A DNA stretch of 64,000 nt from Nannocystis pusilla (lineage in GTDB: Bacteria > Myxococcota_A > Polyangia > Nannocystales > Nannocystaceae): NCBI RefSeq assembly GCF_020073745.1, contig NZ_JAIRAU010000001.1, positions 992,001 through 1,056,000 of the forward strand, written 5' to 3'. Position numbers and translations under genes: made by a program. Positions 45,415 to 55,500 of the stretch are shown here, in pieces. Every line of letters starts with the position of its first letter. The stretch's first letter is position 1. The notes under the pieces are model-generated. The model was not told where the DNA came from, did not search any database, and worked only from the letters and a program-made list of their open reading frames with translations.

Positions 45415-46520
45415 ACCTGTCGGTCAGCGTCGACGAGGGCCACGCGCTCGAGGTGCTCGACATGCTGTGCCGCGGGCGCTCGGTGCGGATCGTGCCGGCG
45501 CAGCCGATCTCGCAGCCGCGGCCGGAGCTGATCGAGGTCGCGGGGCGCAGGATCGCGGCGACCTGCCTGCGCGTGCTGGCAGAGTCGGGCCGGCGCGAGC
45601 GGGTGGTGCTGCGCCGCGGCCGGCGCGTGCGCGGGCGGATCTGGGACGCGGCCCGCAGCACGGGCTTTCGCCTGCGCTTCACCGAGGCGACCTACGAGCT
45701 GTGGGTGCAGGCGACGCAGCGATTGGCGGAGATCTCGCGCCCGACGGAGGTGGTCGAGGGCGAGGGCAGCTCGCGCCGCGCACGGCGGCAGATCCGTCGA
45801 ATTATTAAAATTGCGGAGACGGACACGGGCGACTGGTTGGTCTACGCGCTGGCGGTGCGCCACCTCGGGCGCATGAACATGCCGCGGGAGATCCGCGAGG
45901 ACCTCGGGCGCCGGTTGTGCCTCGGCTCGCCGCTGGCGACGTTGTTCGCGCTCGAGGACTGGTCGCACCAGATCGACGAGGGGGAGGAGCCGACGGGTCG
46001 CGTCGATCGCCTGCTGACGGGGCCGCAGGTGGTGCTGCTCGAGTGCCTCGAGGACCTGCTCGAGGAGCAGTGGGCGGAGCAGATCGTGGCGTGCATGGGC
46101 TGGTCGCCGGGGAGCGACCGCACGGCGCGGCTGCAGTCGGCGGCGCGCGTGCTCGAGCAATTCGTGGCGGCGCTCGACAAGCACCGCCGCCTCGATCTGG
46201 CGCGGCCGCTGTGTCGCGCGCTGGCGCGGCTGGCGGCGGGCGCGTGGGCCGATCCGCCGGAGGTGGTGTCGGCGCGGCTGGTCGCGGACTCGGGCCTGGC
46301 GCTGCGCAGCCAGCAGGACGCGCTGCGGCGCACGCTGGCGCGGATCGTCGGGCTGGGCGAGCGGCTGACGGAGCTGCGCGAGGCGATGGCCCGCGAGGCG
46401 TTCGGCGATCCGCGCTACGAGGAGTCGCAGCTGTACCTCGAGGTCCACGATACGCTGCTGCGGCCGCATCTCCGGCGCCTCGATGCGCTCGTCAGGGTGC
46501 TGACGGGTCGGCTGGGCTGA
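45411..46520 (+). CDS. Unknown helical protein coupled to the radical-SAM activase
   Basis: 369 residues. N-terminal 120 residues form a small alpha/beta domain (LSVSVDEGHALEVLDMLCRGR, FRLRFTEATYELWVQA); the rest is helical with conserved Arg/Trp/Glu (DWSHQIDEGEEPTGRVDRL, EEQWAEQIVACMGW). Only one or two Cys and no cluster or nucleotide motif. No recognised family. It overlaps the radical-SAM gene by 4 bp, so it is a strong candidate substrate or partner. In other genomes such helical partners accompany FtsH/MoxR systems, and a related system lies only 3 kb downstream here; a link is inference. Confidence 0.6.
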   Translation: MNLSVSVDEGHALEVLDMLCRGRSVRIVPAQPISQPRPELIEVAGRRIAATCLRVLAESGRRERVVLRRGRRVRGRIWDAARSTGFRLRFTEATYELWVQATQRLAEISRPTEVVEGEGSSRRARRQIRRIIKIAETDTGDWLVYALAVRHLGRMNMPREIREDLGRRLCLGSPLATLFALEDWSHQIDEGEEPTGRVDRLLTGPQVVLLECLEDLLEEQWAEQIVACMGWSPGSDRTARLQSAARVLEQFVAALDKHRRLDLARPLCRALARLAAGAWADPPEVVSARLVADSGLALRSQQDALRRTLARIVGLGERLTELREAMAREAFGDPRYEESQLYLEVHDTLLRPHLRRLDALVRVLTGRLG

Positions 46521-46751
46521 GAGATTTTGGTCGTAGAACAGGTGAAGGCGGGGCGCGAGGCGCTGCCGCAGATCCGCGCGGCGCGCGGGATGACTGGACG
46601 CGAGCCGGCGGCCTGAGCAGGAAGCAGGGCCGTTCTATGGGCCAGGAGACGGAGAGCGCGGGGGTTCGCGCCGCGAAGACCCTCACCCGTGGACCTTCAG
46701 CATCGTCGCACGCGCGGTGCACTCTGGCGCGAGCCCTCGAGGAGAGACCCC

Positions 46752-47348
46752 ATGCGTGGATCCAAGGTGCTCGTATGTGCCCTCGCGTTCGCTGCCTGCG
46801 GCGACGACGGCGGTGATGGCAGTGGCGCCGGCAACAACGGTCAGGTCAGCGACGAGCTCGAGGGCTACTGCATCGCGACCTTCACGGGGGAGCACGACAT
46901 CCTCAACCTCGGCGGCGACGTCGCGCTCCACGCCGAGGAGGGGCAGCGCTACTTGCTCACCGGCCTGCCGGACTCGCCGGCGCTCGTGTATCAGCATCAG
47001 GACGGCGCGTTCGACCTCGAGCTCGACGTGGAGGCCGCGCCGATCGACGCGCCGTGCCTCGCCGAGGGCGCGGCGCTGGACTCGGAGTACGTCGCCTTCG
47101 CCCGGATCGAGGTGTACTCGGACCAGGCCTTGCAAAACCTGGTGTGCACAATCGAGAAGTTCACGCGCGGCAGCCCGACGATGGGCTTCGGCTACGGCTA
47201 CGTCGCCGACAATGTCTACGAGGTCTTCCTCGGCGGCGGGTTCTGCGACGGCCTCGCGTCGGGCTACGTGAAGGCGACGCGCATCACGATCGGCGACATG
47301 GGCCACGTCGGGGTGCCGGTCCTGCAGCTGTTCCGGCTTCAGGAGTGA
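46752..47348 (+). CDS. Lipoprotein of unknown function
   Basis: 198 residues from ATG 46752 (GGAG 8 nt upstream). Signal with lipobox FAAC (about residues 13-16), then a Gly/Asp linker and a beta-rich domain with FTGEHDILNLGGDVALHAEEG, YLLTGLPDSPALVYQHQDG and YGYVADNVYEVFLGGGFCDG; four Cys. No family recognised. Its last 10 bp overlap the 3' end of the convergent AraC-type gene. Monocistronic by layout. Confidence 0.75.
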   Translation: MRGSKVLVCALAFAACGDDGGDGSGAGNNGQVSDELEGYCIATFTGEHDILNLGGDVALHAEEGQRYLLTGLPDSPALVYQHQDGAFDLELDVEAAPIDAPCLAEGAALDSEYVAFARIEVYSDQALQNLVCTIEKFTRGSPTMGFGYGYVADNVYEVFLGGGFCDGLASGYVKATRITIGDMGHVGVPVLQLFRLQE

Positions 47349-48157
47349 GCCCGGGAGCTGTGCGCCGGGTCAGGGCCGTGCGCGGGCTGGCGATCGCCCG
47401 CGCGCTTCAAAAAGGAGCCCGGCGTGAGCCCGACGAGCTCGCGGAAGTCGGTGATGAGGTGCGCCTGGTCGTAATAGCCGGCGTCCGCGGCGATGCGCGC
47501 CCAGTCCTTCGAGGTCGCCGCCAGCCGCACGGCGCGCTGGAGGCGGACCGTCCGCGCGAAGTCCTTGGGGCCGATGCCGACGCTCTCGGTGAAGGCGCGG
47601 CGAAGATGTCGGGCGGTGACGCCGAGCTGCTCCGCCACGCTCTCCACGCGAGCCTCGCCTGCCTCGAACAATTGAACCGCGCGGCGCGCGAGCCGTGCCG
47701 ATGACGGCTCCAGGGCGTGGTGCGTCCGCACAGCGACCGCGCGGGCGACCCGATCGACGACTTCCCGCAGGCTCCCTGCGGCGAGGAGCTCGCGGCAGAG
47801 ATCGCTGCCCGGACGGCCCCAGATGTCTTCCAGCGGGACGACCCGATCCGCCAGCGCGCTCGCTGCCACGCCGAGGAGCGGCGCCGACCAGCCGGGCTTG
47901 AACTGAAGGACGATCGCCCGCGCGATGTCGGTGGGGTTCTTGAACATCGCGCGCATCCGCGGGCCGACGACGCTCACGTCGCCTCGCCGGCCCTCCTCGA
48001 GCACGCGAAAGACGATCGTCGTCCTGCCGTCGGGGAGCCGTTCGTAGCGGGCGCGTCCGGCGGCCGGCACGAGCACGTGAACGTGCTCGATGAAGCGCGA
48101 GAGCGAAAACGTCGCGGCGGCGTCCTGCGTGTGCAGCACCCACGGACTGTGGCGCAC
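47339..48157 (-). CDS. AraC-family transcriptional regulator
   Basis: 272 residues. The N-terminal 150 residues are a DUF6597-like sensing domain (HVHVLVPAAG, VVGPRMRAMFKNPTD, GVAASALADRVVPLEDIWG). The C-terminal 100 residues hold two HTH motifs of the AraC/XylS type: VESVAEQLGVTARHLRRAFTESVGIGPKDFARTVRL and WARIAADAGYYDQAHLITDFRELVGLTPGSF. It probably controls the divergent hydrolase gene across the 95-bp gap. The ligand is unknown. Confidence 0.9.
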   Translation of the reverse strand: MRHSPWVLHTQDAAATFSLSRFIEHVHVLVPAAGRARYERLPDGRTTIVFRVLEEGRRGDVSVVGPRMRAMFKNPTDIARAIVLQFKPGWSAPLLGVAASALADRVVPLEDIWGRPGSDLCRELLAAGSLREVVDRVARAVAVRTHHALEPSSARLARRAVQLFEAGEARVESVAEQLGVTARHLRRAFTESVGIGPKDFARTVRLQRAVRLAATSKDWARIAADAGYYDQAHLITDFRELVGLTPGSFLKRAGDRQPAHGPDPAHSSRAHS

Positions 48158-48252
48158 CGGCGGCGATCGTTCAAGCCGCTACGGCGTGGACGAGCGGAAA
48201 ATGTCCGGTCCTTCCAATCGGAGGGCGGCGGCGGGCGCTACCCATCTACGCC
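48158..48252. promoter_or_regulatory. Divergent promoter region between AraC regulator and hydrolase
   Basis: A 95-bp gap with a TACCCA-type box 8 nt before the hydrolase ATG. No clear operator repeats could be resolved by eye. Confidence 0.35.
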
Positions 48253-49182
48253 ATGAGCCAGCCCACTCAGGTCCTCTCGATCAGCCCCGTCGTGCTGCCG
48301 GCCCCCGGCCGCACCGTGGAGCTCCAGCTGCGCGTCTCGGCGCCCGTGACCGGAGGCGAGCTGCCCGTCCTGCTGCTCTCACACGGCCACGGCCCCTCCA
48401 ACCACCTCTCGTCCTTGAACGGGTACGCCCCGCTCGCCAACTACTTCGCGGCACACGGCTTCGTCGTGATCCAGCCGACCCACCTCGACTCGAAGACGCT
48501 GCCCTTCCGCAGCTCCGATCACCCCGATGCGCCGCTCTTCTGGCGCGCGCGGGCCGAGGACATGAAGCGGATCCTCGACCGGTTCGAGGCGATCGAGCGC
48601 GCCGTGCCTGCGATCGCCGGGCGCGTGGACCGGAGCAAGGTCGCCGTCCTCGGGCACTCGATGGGCGGGCACACCGCGAGCGTGCTGCTCGGCGCGCGGC
48701 ACAGAGATCCGCGCGACGGTAGCGAGGTGAGCCTGGCGGAGCCTCGCATCGGGGCGGGGGTGCTGCTCGCCGCGCCCGGCAGAGGCGACACCCTCAGCAA
48801 GTACGCCGCCGAGCACTACCCGTTCTTCTCGACGATCGACTTCTCGACGATGACGACGCCGGCGCTGGTCGTTGTCGGGGACAAGGACGGGTCTCCCCAC
48901 CTGACGACCGCAGGGGCCGCCTGGCACGCCGATCCCTACTTCCTCGCCCCCGGCCCCAAGTCCCTGGTCACGCTGTTCGGCGCGGGGCACGGCCTCGGCG
49001 GCGTCTCGGGCTATGACGCCGCCGAGACGACCGACGAGAGCCTCGAACGCGTCGCCGCGGTCCAGCTCGTCACGGCGGCCTACCTCCGCAGCCGGCTCTT
49101 CCCCGGAGACCGCGCCTGGCAGGAAGCACAGGACGCGCTGACCGGCGCGGCCGAGCCGCTCGGACGGGTCGAGTCCAAATAA
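48253..49182 (+). CDS. Alpha/beta hydrolase (chlorophyllase/dienelactone-like)
   Basis: 309 residues. Hydrolase core: oxyanion-region SHGHGPSNH (about residue 43), then the nucleophile elbow GHSMGGHTAS (Ser about residue 137), an acidic strand VVVGDKDGSP (Asp about 217), and FGAGHGLGG for the catalytic His. No signal peptide, so probably cytoplasmic. The substrate is unknown; the layout resembles chlorophyllase/lipase-like family members. It is probably regulated by the divergent AraC protein. Confidence 0.85.
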   Translation: MSQPTQVLSISPVVLPAPGRTVELQLRVSAPVTGGELPVLLLSHGHGPSNHLSSLNGYAPLANYFAAHGFVVIQPTHLDSKTLPFRSSDHPDAPLFWRARAEDMKRILDRFEAIERAVPAIAGRVDRSKVAVLGHSMGGHTASVLLGARHRDPRDGSEVSLAEPRIGAGVLLAAPGRGDTLSKYAAEHYPFFSTIDFSTMTTPALVVVGDKDGSPHLTTAGAAWHADPYFLAPGPKSLVTLFGAGHGLGGVSGYDAAETTDESLERVAAVQLVTAAYLRSRLFPGDRAWQEAQDALTGAAEPLGRVESK

Positions 49183-49219
49183 GCGGACATCGGGCGCGGC
49201 GCTCGGCGAGGGACGATTC

Positions 49220-49408
49220 TCAGGAGTGTTCGCAGACGCCGTCGCTGCAGACGCGGATCAACTGCCAGCCCGAATCGCAGACGTAGGTCTCCTCGCGGGT
49301 GTGCGCCTTGTTTCGCGTGCTCACGATCTCCCCGGCGTTGCTGGCAGTGCAGGCCTCGGTGGGCTGAGCGGCGAAGGCGAACGACAGGATGAATGCAAGC
49401 TGCTTCAT
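49220..49408 (-). CDS. Tiny secreted Cys-containing protein
   Basis: 62 residues with a signal peptide (MKQLAFILSFAFAAQPTEA) and a mature part with three Cys (ACTASN, YVCDSGW, RVCSDGVC). GAGGAG lies 8 nt before the start. The function is unknown; it could be a toxin-like or structural peptide. Confidence 0.65.
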   Translation of the reverse strand: MKQLAFILSFAFAAQPTEACTASNAGEIVSTRNKAHTREETYVCDSGWQLIRVCSDGVCEHS

Positions 49409-49612
49409 GGTCGGCTCCTCGTGTATGCGGGCGTCGTGTCGCAGCGCGTCGTGATGTCATCGCGCCGGCTCGACGCGCGGAGCGAGCCCGCGGCCGGCGA
49501 GCGGGAGCGCGCGACCGGTGCTCCGGCGGGCGCCGCAGGGGTGGCGCGAGAAATATCGGCCTCGCCAGGGCGCTCGCGGGTCGGTTAGGATGGGCGTCCG
49601 CGAGGAGGCACG

Positions 49613-50164
49613 GTGAGCCGAGGTTACCGAGTTCGCATGGGCGCGCCGAGCTGGCGGCCGGTCACGTACCACGACGCGGCGAAGCAGGTCGAGACGGCCG
49701 ACGCGATCGAGATGGACGTCGGGGTGCTGGAGATCCTGCCGGAGGCGGAGATGACGGCGCTGCTGCGCGAGGAGCTGGCGGCGGCCGGCTGGTCCAAGGG
49801 ACAGGACGGGTCGATGACGCGCAATTCCGGGGCGGTCGAGGTGACGCTGTCGCCCGACGGGCGCACGGTGACGGCGCGGGCGGCGGCGTCGCGGCAGGTG
49901 ACGTCGCGGGCGACGAGCGAGGCGCAGGCGGCGTCGCGCCTGGAAGAGGCGGGCAAGCGGGCCGAGCGCGACCTGGCGGAGGAGGTGGCGCGGCGGCTCG
50001 GGGCGCAGGAGGGCGAGATCCGCGGCGAGCTGCAGGCGGCGCTGCAGAAGGTGTACGTGCAGGCGCTGCGGCAGAAGGCGGCGTCGATGGGGCAGATCGA
50101 GAGCGTGCACGAGGGCCGCGGGGAAGGCGGCGAGCTCGAGCTGACGATCAAGGTGCGGGTCTAG
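49613..50164 (+). CDS. FtsH-associated ternary-system partner, unknown small protein
   Basis: 183 residues from GTG 49613 (GAGGAGG 8 nt upstream). Residues 1-100 are beta-rich (YRVRMGAPSWRPVTYHDAAKQVE, AIEMDVGVLEILPEAEMTALLREEL, MTRNSGAVEVTLSPDGRTVTARAA); 105-165 a long charged helix probably coiled coil (LEEAGKRAERDLAEEVARRLGAQ), ending ELELTIKVRV. No enzyme motif. It is the first gene of the six-gene unit and is followed 1 bp later by the FtsH-like gene. It is probably a dedicated adaptor or effector of that AAA+ protease. Confidence 0.65.
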   Translation: MSRGYRVRMGAPSWRPVTYHDAAKQVETADAIEMDVGVLEILPEAEMTALLREELAAAGWSKGQDGSMTRNSGAVEVTLSPDGRTVTARAAASRQVTSRATSEAQAASRLEEAGKRAERDLAEEVARRLGAQEGEIRGELQAALQKVYVQALRQKAASMGQIESVHEGRGEGGELELTIKVRV

Positions 50165-50165
50165 C

Positions 50166-52280
50166 GTGCGGCGCACGGTCCCCATCGACACGCTGCCGGG
50201 CGAGGTCCGCGTCGAGGACGCGGTCGAGATGGCGTGCGCGCAGGACGTGACGTTCATCGAGGAGCGGCTGCGCCGCGGGATGAGCGTGCTGGTCGAGTGC
50301 GACAAGGAGCTGGCGCTGCACGTGTACCTGGCCGTGCGCGCGCGCCTGCGCCGCGGGGCCGGCAAGGAGCGCGGGCCGCAGATCGTGATCGTCGACGGGC
50401 GCCCGCGCGAGGGCGAGGAGAGCCGCGGCAACCTGGCGTCGATGCTGACGCAGCTGACGACGGCGATCCGCGGCAGCGTCGAGCGCACGATCATCGTATT
50501 GCTGCACCTCGACGTGCTGACGACGACGCACACGAGCCTGACGATGGAGGCGCGCGAGGCGATCCCGCTGCTGTACGAGAACCCGGAGGCGGTGCTGCTC
50601 GGCTTCCGCGACCCGAGCTTCCCGCTGCCGCGGGTGATCGAGGGCGTGTTCGCGGTGAAGCGCGAGATCGTCGGGGTGCCGCGCGAGTCGCTGGCGAAGA
50701 TCGTGACCCAGCGCGAGGCGCGGTCGATCGACGCCGACAGCTTCGATCCGTTCGCGCTCTACAAATACGTGTCGGGGCTGAACCCGGTGCGGCTGCGGCG
50801 ATTGATGCAAGCCGTCGGGCTGCGCCGCGAGGCGATGCCCGGGCGCCCGCAGGCGACGCAGGTGTACCGCGAGCTGCGTCGGCAGACGGTCAGCGAGGAC
50901 GTCGAGCTGCCCAACGTCGACCTCGAGCGCGACATCGGCGGCTACCCCGAGGTGAAGGCGCGCCTGCGCGAGGAGCTGCTCGACCTGCTGAGGCGCAAGG
51001 ACAGCCTCGGCAGCGAGGGCGAGATCCAGGCGCTCGAGGGGCTCCTGCCGCGCGGGATCATCTTCCACGGGCCCCCCGGCACCGGCAAGACGTACTTCGC
51101 CAAGGCGATGGCGACGGCGATGGACGCGACGGTGATCATCGTGTCGGGGCCGGAGCTGAAGTCGAAGTGGGTCGGCGAGAGCGAGGAGAACCTGCGCCGG
51201 GTGTTCCGCCAGGCCCGCCGCAGCGCGCCGGCGGTGGTGGTCTTCGACGAGATCGACGCGTTCGCCCACGCGCGCGGGACGTACGAGGGCTCGGGGGTCG
51301 AGCACTCGATGGTGAACCAATTGCTGACCGAGATGGACGGCTTCCGCGGCAGCGAGAGCGTGTTCGTGGTCGGCACGACGAATTTCCTGGAGAGCCTCGA
51401 CGGGGCATTGCTGCGCCCCGGGCGGTTCGAGTTCTTGATCGAAATCCCGGCGCCGGGGGTGCAGGACCGGCGCGAGATCGTGGAGATCTACGACCGCAAG
51501 CTCGAGCTCGGGCTGTCGCGCGAATTGCAAGAGCACCTGGTGCGGCGCACGGAGGGGTTCGCCGAGCGGGCGCGCGGGCTGCCGTTCACGGGCGACCATA
51601 TCTACGCGGTGTGCCGGGCGCTGAAGCGCCAGGCGATCCGCACCGGCGAGAAGAATTTCTCGCCGGAGGACATCGACCGCGCGCTGCAGCGCAAGACGCG
51701 GGCGGCGGTGGTGCTGAGCCCGCCGGAAGAGAGGGTAGTGGCGATCCACGAGGCCGGGCACGCGCTGCTGGCGATGCTGGTCGAGCACGCGACGCCGCCG
51801 GAGCGGATCTCGATCGCGGCCGACATGGAGGGCGCGCTCGGCTACGTGCTGCGGGCGGCGCGAGCCCGGCCCTACGCGATCACGGCGGCCGACATGCGCG
51901 CCGACATCTGCGTCGGGCTCGGAGGGATGTGCGCGGAGCGGCTGGTGTTCGGCGAGGTGTCGATCGGGGCGCACACCGACCTGCAGCAGGTCAACCGGAT
52001 CGCGCGGGCGATGGTCGAGGAGTACGGGATGGGCGCGAGCACGGGGGTGCTGGTGCGCCTCGACGACGCGCCGCGCCACGGGACGCCGATGTCGGAGCGC
52101 CGCCGCGAACGCGTCGACGCCGAGGTGACGGAGATCCTCGAGAAGGAGCTGGCGCGGGCGCATGAGTTGTTGGCGGGCAGTCGCTCGCTGCTCGAGGCGC
52201 TGGCGGAGGCACTGTTGGCGCGCAAGGTGCTCGACCGCGCGGAGCTGCGCGCGCTGACCGGAGGAGAGAGCCATGGCTGA
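50166..52280 (+). CDS. FtsH-like AAA+ metalloprotease, soluble type
   Basis: 704 residues from GTG 50166. The N-terminal 240 residues are a degenerate AAA-like domain (QIVIVDGRPREGEESRG, IIVLLHLDVLTTTHTS). The main AAA+ module has Walker A GPPGTGKT (302-309), sensor/pore-type KSKWVGESEENLRRVFRQA, Walker B VVVFDEIDA (D361, E362), the second region of homology LLRPGRFE, and then an M41 peptidase domain with HEAGH (528-532) and TDLQQVNRIARAMVEEYGMG carrying the third metal ligand. No N-terminal membrane helices, unlike cell-division FtsH. It probably unfolds and degrades a dedicated substrate. Overlaps the next gene by 8 bp. Confidence 0.9.
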   Translation: MRRTVPIDTLPGEVRVEDAVEMACAQDVTFIEERLRRGMSVLVECDKELALHVYLAVRARLRRGAGKERGPQIVIVDGRPREGEESRGNLASMLTQLTTAIRGSVERTIIVLLHLDVLTTTHTSLTMEAREAIPLLYENPEAVLLGFRDPSFPLPRVIEGVFAVKREIVGVPRESLAKIVTQREARSIDADSFDPFALYKYVSGLNPVRLRRLMQAVGLRREAMPGRPQATQVYRELRRQTVSEDVELPNVDLERDIGGYPEVKARLREELLDLLRRKDSLGSEGEIQALEGLLPRGIIFHGPPGTGKTYFAKAMATAMDATVIIVSGPELKSKWVGESEENLRRVFRQARRSAPAVVVFDEIDAFAHARGTYEGSGVEHSMVNQLLTEMDGFRGSESVFVVGTTNFLESLDGALLRPGRFEFLIEIPAPGVQDRREIVEIYDRKLELGLSRELQEHLVRRTEGFAERARGLPFTGDHIYAVCRALKRQAIRTGEKNFSPEDIDRALQRKTRAAVVLSPPEERVVAIHEAGHALLAMLVEHATPPERISIAADMEGALGYVLRAARARPYAITAADMRADICVGLGGMCAERLVFGEVSIGAHTDLQQVNRIARAMVEEYGMGASTGVLVRLDDAPRHGTPMSERRRERVDAEVTEILEKELARAHELLAGSRSLLEALAEALLARKVLDRAELRALTGGESHG

Positions 52281-52536
52281 AGTGACGATCCGTCTGCGCC
52301 ACAACCCGCGCACGGGGGAGCGCGAGGTGGTGATCCACTACGAGTCCGACAGCGACGCGCTGCCGCACGAGCACGAGCGCGACCACCGGGCGCTGGCCGA
52401 GCGGCTGATCGGCCGGCCGCTCGAGCAGGCGCTCGGCGGGATGGTGGTCGACCGCGTGGTGGTCGAGAAGGCGCCGAAGGCCGGCGCGGCGGCCGGCGAG
52501 GAGGCCGCGCGCGAGAAGGCCGGGGTCCGCAGCTGA
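52273..52536 (+). CDS. Small beta-rich partner protein (DUF2997-like)
   Basis: 87 residues. VTIRLRHNPRTGEREVVIHYESDS looks like a beta hairpin with a basic/acidic pair, followed by HEHERDHRALAERLIGRPLE and an Ala/Lys/Glu tail. It resembles small DUF2997-type proteins that sit beside FtsH-like genes in other genomes, though the match is by style only. It overlaps FtsH by 8 bp and precedes the large partner by 20 bp, so it probably works with the AAA+ protease. Confidence 0.6.
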   Translation: MAEVTIRLRHNPRTGEREVVIHYESDSDALPHEHERDHRALAERLIGRPLEQALGGMVVDRVVVEKAPKAGAAAGEEAAREKAGVRS

Positions 52537-52556
52537 GCGCGGAGAGCGAGCCGAGC

Positions 52557-55500
52557 GTGCGGTTCTGCCTGCTGCTGACAGGGACGGCGAGCGACGGCGC
52601 GGCGCTGGCGGTGCTGGTCGAGGCGGCGCCGTGGCTGGCCGAAAGGACATGGTCGGTGATGCTCGACCTGTCCGGGCCGGGCAGCGCGATCGCCTGCGAG
52701 GCGCTCGATGCTGTCCTCGCGGACAGGTTGCTCCCGCGCGGGCTGCCGCTGGCGACGCTGGTCGAGCAGGACGAGACGCTGGTGGTGACGCCGCTGCGCG
52801 AGAGCACGGCGACGCGCTGGCAGGTGTGGCGCGAGCGCACGGCGCCGCGCCTGGTGGAGGCGCTGCGGCCGCGCCGGATCGCGGGCGAGCCGCTGGTCGA
52901 CGAGGCGCTGTTCGTGATGCGCAGCGAGTCGCCGGCGCCGCGGCTGCTGCTCGAGCGGCTGCTGCTGCTCGGCCGCGCGGACGCGCAGGTGGTGAGCTTC
53001 GTCGACGCGGCCGGGGCGGGCAGCTTCGCGGTGAAGGTGAAGTCGCCGCCGATCTACCTGATGATGGCGGCGCGCGACGGGGCCGGCGACGTGGCGGTGT
53101 ACGGGCGCGACGGCAACAGCCCGCTGTGGGTCGCGTGGTCGTTCGAACACCCGACGCCGGGACCGGCGGTGGCGTCGCTGACGCGGGCGAATCAGTTCGC
53201 GCTGGTCGACCGCGACGGGGCGTGGCTGCGCACGCCGGCCGAGTGGCGGGTGCGGGCGATCCACGACGCGATCGCGCCGGCGCTGCAGGCCACGCAGGTG
53301 GCGCTGCGGCCGGTGGCGTCGGAGGTGCGCTTCCAGGTGCCGATCCGCCTGGCGCCGGCGGTGATCAGCGATCCGGATCTGTGGCTGTTGACGCCGGAGC
53401 AATTGCTCGAGCTCGAGCCGCTGATCGAGGCGAGCACGAGCGATGAATTGTCGCGGCTGACGGTGGCGCGATTGACGGGCGCGGAGGGGACGGTCTACCT
53501 GCTGCGCGAGCGGGTGCGGCCGGGGGCGGCGCGCATGGCGGCGCGGGTCAGCGACACGCTCGGGGTGCCCGGTTATTCGCAGGTGGCGGGGGCGGACAAC
53601 CTGTACGTCCCGACGGGTCGACGACTGCTGCCGGTGCTGCGCCGCGACGACCTGCGGGCGCTGCTCGGGCTCGAGCGGGCGCACACGGTGGTGATCACGG
53701 AGGACCGCGACGGGCCGCGGGTGGTGACGATCGTGGAGGTCGACGAGCAGCCGCTGCAGCGGTGGATCGACTACGTGGCGACCGACCGCCGGCTCGAGCT
53801 CGACAAGCTGCTCGAGCGCAGCGTGTTCGAGTTCCCGGAGGTGACGATCGAGTGGCCGAAGGAGGCGCGGCAGCCGGCGCCGAAGAAGGCCGAGCGGCGC
53901 GAGGCGCCGGTCAAGCGGGCGGCGCCGTCGAAGCCGGTGGTGCAGGAGGAGGCGGCGAGCACGATCGACGCGGACGCGGCGGCGCAGCTGCGGGCGCTGC
54001 GGGAGCAGGTGCGGACGCTCGAGCGGCGGGTGATCGCCGGCGGCTGCGACGAGCCGGAGGTGTGGCGCGAGCTCGGCGAGGTCAAGGCGCTGCTCGGCGA
54101 CGGGGACGAGGCGGCCGATTGCCTCGAGATGGCGCTGCTGCACGGGGGGCCGCCGTACGACGCGACGCTGGCGCAGCGGTTGATGGCGGCGACGCGCGGG
54201 AGCGAGTCGGACGACGCGTTGATGGAGTGGGTGGTGGCGGACCGGCGGACGCCGGCCGAGGCGAGCCGGCTGGGGGCGTCGCTGGTGGCCCGCGTGGCGA
54301 CGCAGCGGCCGCCGGCGGACGAGGTGATGCAGCTGGCGCTGCCGATCTTCGCCGACCCGCGCCTGCCGGTGTCGCGCCGGCTGGCGTGGGCGGTGCTCGC
54401 AGGGTGGCATCATCACGCGCGCGACCGCCTCGGCGTCACGCGCGCGAAGGAGGCGATCCTCGGCGGGATCAACGAGCGCGGGCTGTCCGAATTGCACGAC
54501 CTGCCGCGCTTCGTGCGGCACGCGCTGGCGCGCGAGGGCGAGGACGCGAGCGACGAGGCGCCGGAGAGCCGCGACGACCGCCTGCAGCAGGGGCAGCTCA
54601 TCGCGCTCGAGGCGATGTGGCACGAGGCGGCCCACGCAGGGCTGCCGGAGATGGACGCGAGCGCGAACTTCCTGCGGCTGATCTTCGCCGTCGGGTTCGC
54701 GCGCCTGGGCGCCCGCTCGCTGGCGCAGGAGCTCATCGCGCCGATCGAGCTCGAGATCGACGTGCACGAGGTGGCCAACCGGGCGCTGTTCCGCCTGTAC
54801 ATGGCCCGCCTGGCCCACGAGAGCTCGGGCGGCAGCGCGGAGGTGTGGGCGGCCGAGGTCGCGCGGATCGCCGGCGGGGTCCGCGAGGCGCGGGCCCAGC
54901 AGGCGGTGGTGTGGCTGCAGAAGCGCTCGATGTGGCTGCGCACGACGCCGGAGGAGGAGGCGCTCGCCGGCCGGACGACGCGCTTCAAGCTGCCGCCGGG
55001 CGTCGACGTCGGCGGGCTGGCCGAGGTGGTGGCGCGCGAGGTGTCCCACGGCTCGCGCACGTTCGATTACTTGATCGCGGAGGCGGTCGACGTGTGCGTG
55101 CGCCGGGCGCTGGCGAGCGGCAGCGACGCGGTGGTGGCGGAGGTGCTGGCGAGCGCAGAGCCGGGCCTCGGCAACATCCAGATCTTGAGCCACCGCGCGG
55201 AGGCGGTGGCGGCGTGCATCCACGGGGCGGCGAGCCTCGGCGACGACGCGATGCTCGGGCGCCTGCTCGAGGCGCTGGTGAACATCGCCCGCAGCGACAA
55301 GCTCGGCTCGGCGCGCGAGCTGGTGCGGGCGACCCAGCGCGGATTGACGGCGCTGCGCCGCTTCGGCGGGCTCGAGCCGGCGCGCGCGTTGCTGGAGGCG
55401 CTGTCGCGGGTGCACGCGTACACGTCGAGCGACCAGATCTCGCTGCTGGCGACGGTGGCGACCGGGTTCGTGCAGATCGGCGAGGAGCGGGTGGCCGACG

